DNA of 64,000 nt from 2-02-FULL-55-14 sp964534125. GTDB taxonomy: Bacteria; Bacteroidota; Ignavibacteria; UBA10030. The stretch lies in the NCBI GenBank assembly GCA_964534125.1, contig CAZHOJ010000002.1, positions 124,001 through 188,000 on the forward strand, in the 5' to 3' direction. Shown one piece after another: positions 62,435 through 64,000 of the stretch. Numbering within the stretch: the stretch's first letter is position 1; every line of letters starts with the position of its first letter. Under the pieces are notes generated by a model. That model was not told where the DNA came from and did no database searches. It saw only the letters and a program-made list of their open reading frames with translations. The translations under genes and the position numbers were made by a program.

Positions 62435-63674
62435 AGCCGTCGTGATCCTGGCTTTCGCGATCCTCGCGGCGGGAAGCCTGGGGTGTTCCTCCGGTTCCCG
62501 GTCTGACCTGTCGACGGTCGTGATATGGCATCAGATGCGGCCCGACGAGCGGGATGTGCTCCGGGCGCAATTGGCCCGCTACCAGCAGGAGGTGGAGCCG
62601 GGGACCACCATTCTCGAACTGTACAAGGAGACAGAAGAGCTCCGGAGCGGTTTTGTGATCGCCTCCATCGCCGGCCAGGGACCCGACCTGGTGTACGGAC
62701 CGTCCGATCCCGTCGGTATCTACGAGGCGACGAAAACGATCCAACCGCTGGAAGCTATCATTCCGGACTCGGTCGTCTCTGATATCGATTCCTCCGGTCT
62801 GCTCGTCTACAAGGGCCATCTGTACATGGTTGCCGACAAGGTTGGGAATCACCTTGCGCTCGTCTACAATAAGGCCTATGTCACGGCGCCCCCCGAAACA
62901 GATGAGCAGCTCATCACGATGTCGCAAGAGGTCCAGAAGCGATACGGCTCTATCGCGAACAGACCAAAAGTATATGGATTGACCTGGAATTATACAGAGC
63001 CGTTCTTCTTCATCCCGTTCCTCACGGGGAACGGTGGCTGGGTATTCGAGGAAGATGGTGTGACGCCGTCACTCGACACGCCTTCGATGGTCTATGCGCT
63101 CAGGCAGATCCGCTCGTTCCGTGATGAGTACGGCATCGTTCCGAACGAGTCGGACTATGAGATCTCGGACGCCCTCTTCAAGGATGGAAAGGCTGCCATG
63201 ATCATCAACGGCGATTGGTCATGGGCCAACTATGTGTCGAAGGGACTGGACATCGGAGTGGCCCCGATACCGAAGATCGAGCGCACGGGCCTGTGGTGCG
63301 CTCCCATGACCTCTCCGAAGGGATATTCGCTGAATGCGAACGTGCCTGCGGAAAAGATGCCTGTGATCATGCGTATCCTCGCGTACCTGCTCGCCCCGGA
63401 ACAACAACTTGAAACGGCGAAAGCCCTGAATACCGCCCCGACCAGCCGGGCGCTGAAATACCATCCGGATGTGCTTTCGAACCCGATCCTCATCAACTCG
63501 CTGCTGCAGATCCAGAGAGGCAGGCCAATGCCGGTCGTTCCGGAGATGCGGGCAATATGGGATGCCATGCGGCCCAGCTACCAGGCGGTCATGGGAGGGA
63601 ACGTCACTGCCGAGCAGGCAGCACATGACATGCAGAAGCTCGCTAAGCGGAAGATCAGGGACATGATGGACTGA
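62415..63674 (+). CDS. MalE-type solute-binding lipoprotein
   Basis: 419 aa. The lipoprotein signal (TKAVVILAFAILAAGSLGC) has its lipobox at about residue 25. The fold is a family-1 extracellular solute-binding protein: STVVIWHQMRPDERDVL, ASIAGQGPDLVYGP, YKGHLYMVADKVGNHLALVYNKAY, GWVFEEDGVTP, KDGKAAMIINGDWSWANY. ATG 62415 overlaps the GH57 3' end by 20 bases. It should capture maltodextrins from the GH13/GH57 activity and pass them to the permease that follows, consistent with a maltose-type ABC importer. Confidence 0.92.
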   Translation: MFSGITKAVVILAFAILAAGSLGCSSGSRSDLSTVVIWHQMRPDERDVLRAQLARYQQEVEPGTTILELYKETEELRSGFVIASIAGQGPDLVYGPSDPVGIYEATKTIQPLEAIIPDSVVSDIDSSGLLVYKGHLYMVADKVGNHLALVYNKAYVTAPPETDEQLITMSQEVQKRYGSIANRPKVYGLTWNYTEPFFFIPFLTGNGGWVFEEDGVTPSLDTPSMVYALRQIRSFRDEYGIVPNESDYEISDALFKDGKAAMIINGDWSWANYVSKGLDIGVAPIPKIERTGLWCAPMTSPKGYSLNANVPAEKMPVIMRILAYLLAPEQQLETAKALNTAPTSRALKYHPDVLSNPILINSLLQIQRGRPMPVVPEMRAIWDAMRPSYQAVMGGNVTAEQAAHDMQKLAKRKIRDMMD

Positions 63675-63675
63675 T

Positions 63676-64000
63676 ATGCGAACGACCCGCGAACGACTGT
63701 TTATTGCCTTCCTGATACTCCCGGCCTTCGTCCTGCTCGTTGCCGTTGTCCTCTATCCGTTTATGTACAATGTCATGCTCTCGTTTGGGAACATGAACCT
63801 GATGCGGATACGGCACTGGGACTATGTTGGCCTTCGACAGTTCGTCAGGATTTTCACTGAGCCAACCCAGCCAGATTTCTATGGTGTCTTCTTGAAGACC
63901 ATCATCTGGACGGTCGTGAACATCGTGTTCCATGTCGTGCTCGGCGTTTTCCTGGCCCTCCTGCTCCATAGGAACATCAAGGGAAAGGGGATCTACCGGA
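63676..64000 (+). CDS. MalF-type ABC sugar permease (partial, runs off the window)
   Basis: The first 108 codons are visible, starting at ATG 63676 one base after the binding-protein stop. A first membrane helix (RLFIAFLILPAFVLLVAVVLYPFMYNVMLSFGN) is followed by a short loop with GLRQFVRIF and a second helix FLKTIIWTVVNIVFHVVLGVFLALLLHRNIKGKGIYR. This is the usual N-terminal layout of MalF/UgpA-type permeases. The rest lies beyond 64000. Confidence 0.9.
   Translation, partial: MRTTRERLFIAFLILPAFVLLVAVVLYPFMYNVMLSFGNMNLMRIRHWDYVGLRQFVRIFTEPTQPDFYGVFLKTIIWTVVNIVFHVVLGVFLALLLHRNIKGKGIYR

Noticed and set aside
1..64000. CRISPR arrays, integrases or transposases
   Set aside because: I looked for regularly spaced repeats and for transposase or recombinase motifs and saw none; the only mobile-looking sequences are the 2648-2815 element and the tRNA-leader duplication.

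Overview
The window (about 57% G+C by eye) looks like a chromosome segment of a Gram-negative member of the Bacteroidota/Ignavibacteriota (FCB) group. Four things support this. Three secreted proteins end in the 'QNYPNPFNPST' type IX secretion (T9SS) sorting domain. There are two PorV/PorQ-like outer-membrane proteins and two TonB-dependent receptors with N-terminal carboxypeptidase-regulatory-like domains. Several intergenic regions carry promoters of the form TTG-N19/20-TAnnTTTG, the Bacteroidota pattern. Most starts have weak or no Shine-Dalgarno (SD) sequence. No genus can be named from sequence alone.

Layout. 1-2.5 kb: TatD nuclease and two-subunit L-serine dehydratase. 2.65-2.82 kb: a 168-bp imperfect inverted repeat between convergent genes. 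2.8-7.6 kb: a DUF4835 protein (minus strand), two envelope proteins and a DUF5009 acyltransferase-like membrane protein. 7.7-10 kb: two exported thioredoxin-fold proteins and mnmA. 10-18.4 kb: one long operon with ECF sigma factor, zinc-finger anti-sigma factor, a small Spy-like protein, a MacA-like adaptor, a MacB/FtsX-type permease (no ATPase), a lipoprotein adaptor and an RND pump. 18.5-22.7 kb: a carboxyltransferase (propionyl-CoA carboxylase beta type) and a lytic transglycosylase with five LysM repeats.

22.7-33.7 kb: a run of secreted or surface genes containing a secreted modular protein, a T9SS cargo, a lipoprotein, a TonB receptor, a PorV-like protein and an NHL-repeat lipoprotein. 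A bidirectional terminator separates it from the minus-strand pyruvate dehydrogenase genes pdhA-pdhB-pdhC (33.8-37.0 kb). 37.2-38.3 kb: tRNA-Asp (with a duplicated 5' fragment in its leader), a long gene-free stretch, and an HU-like gene.

38.5-64 kb: a LacI-type regulator heads a second TonB receptor / large secreted protein / PorV set. Then come a T9SS cargo with alternating starch-binding-like modules, a SurA-like foldase, and a tightly packed four-gene cassette: SGNH hydrolase-TPR protein, SxtJ-like protein, NodU/CmcH carbamoyltransferase and a 52-aa DUF5989/SxtK-like protein. The cassette runs directly into a T9SS-exported GH13 amylase, an exported GH57 enzyme, a MalE-type binding protein and the start of a MalF-type permease that leaves the window. 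The right half therefore looks like an alpha-glucan capture and degradation locus with a carbamoylation cassette embedded in the same transcript. That cassette is the least-explained system here.
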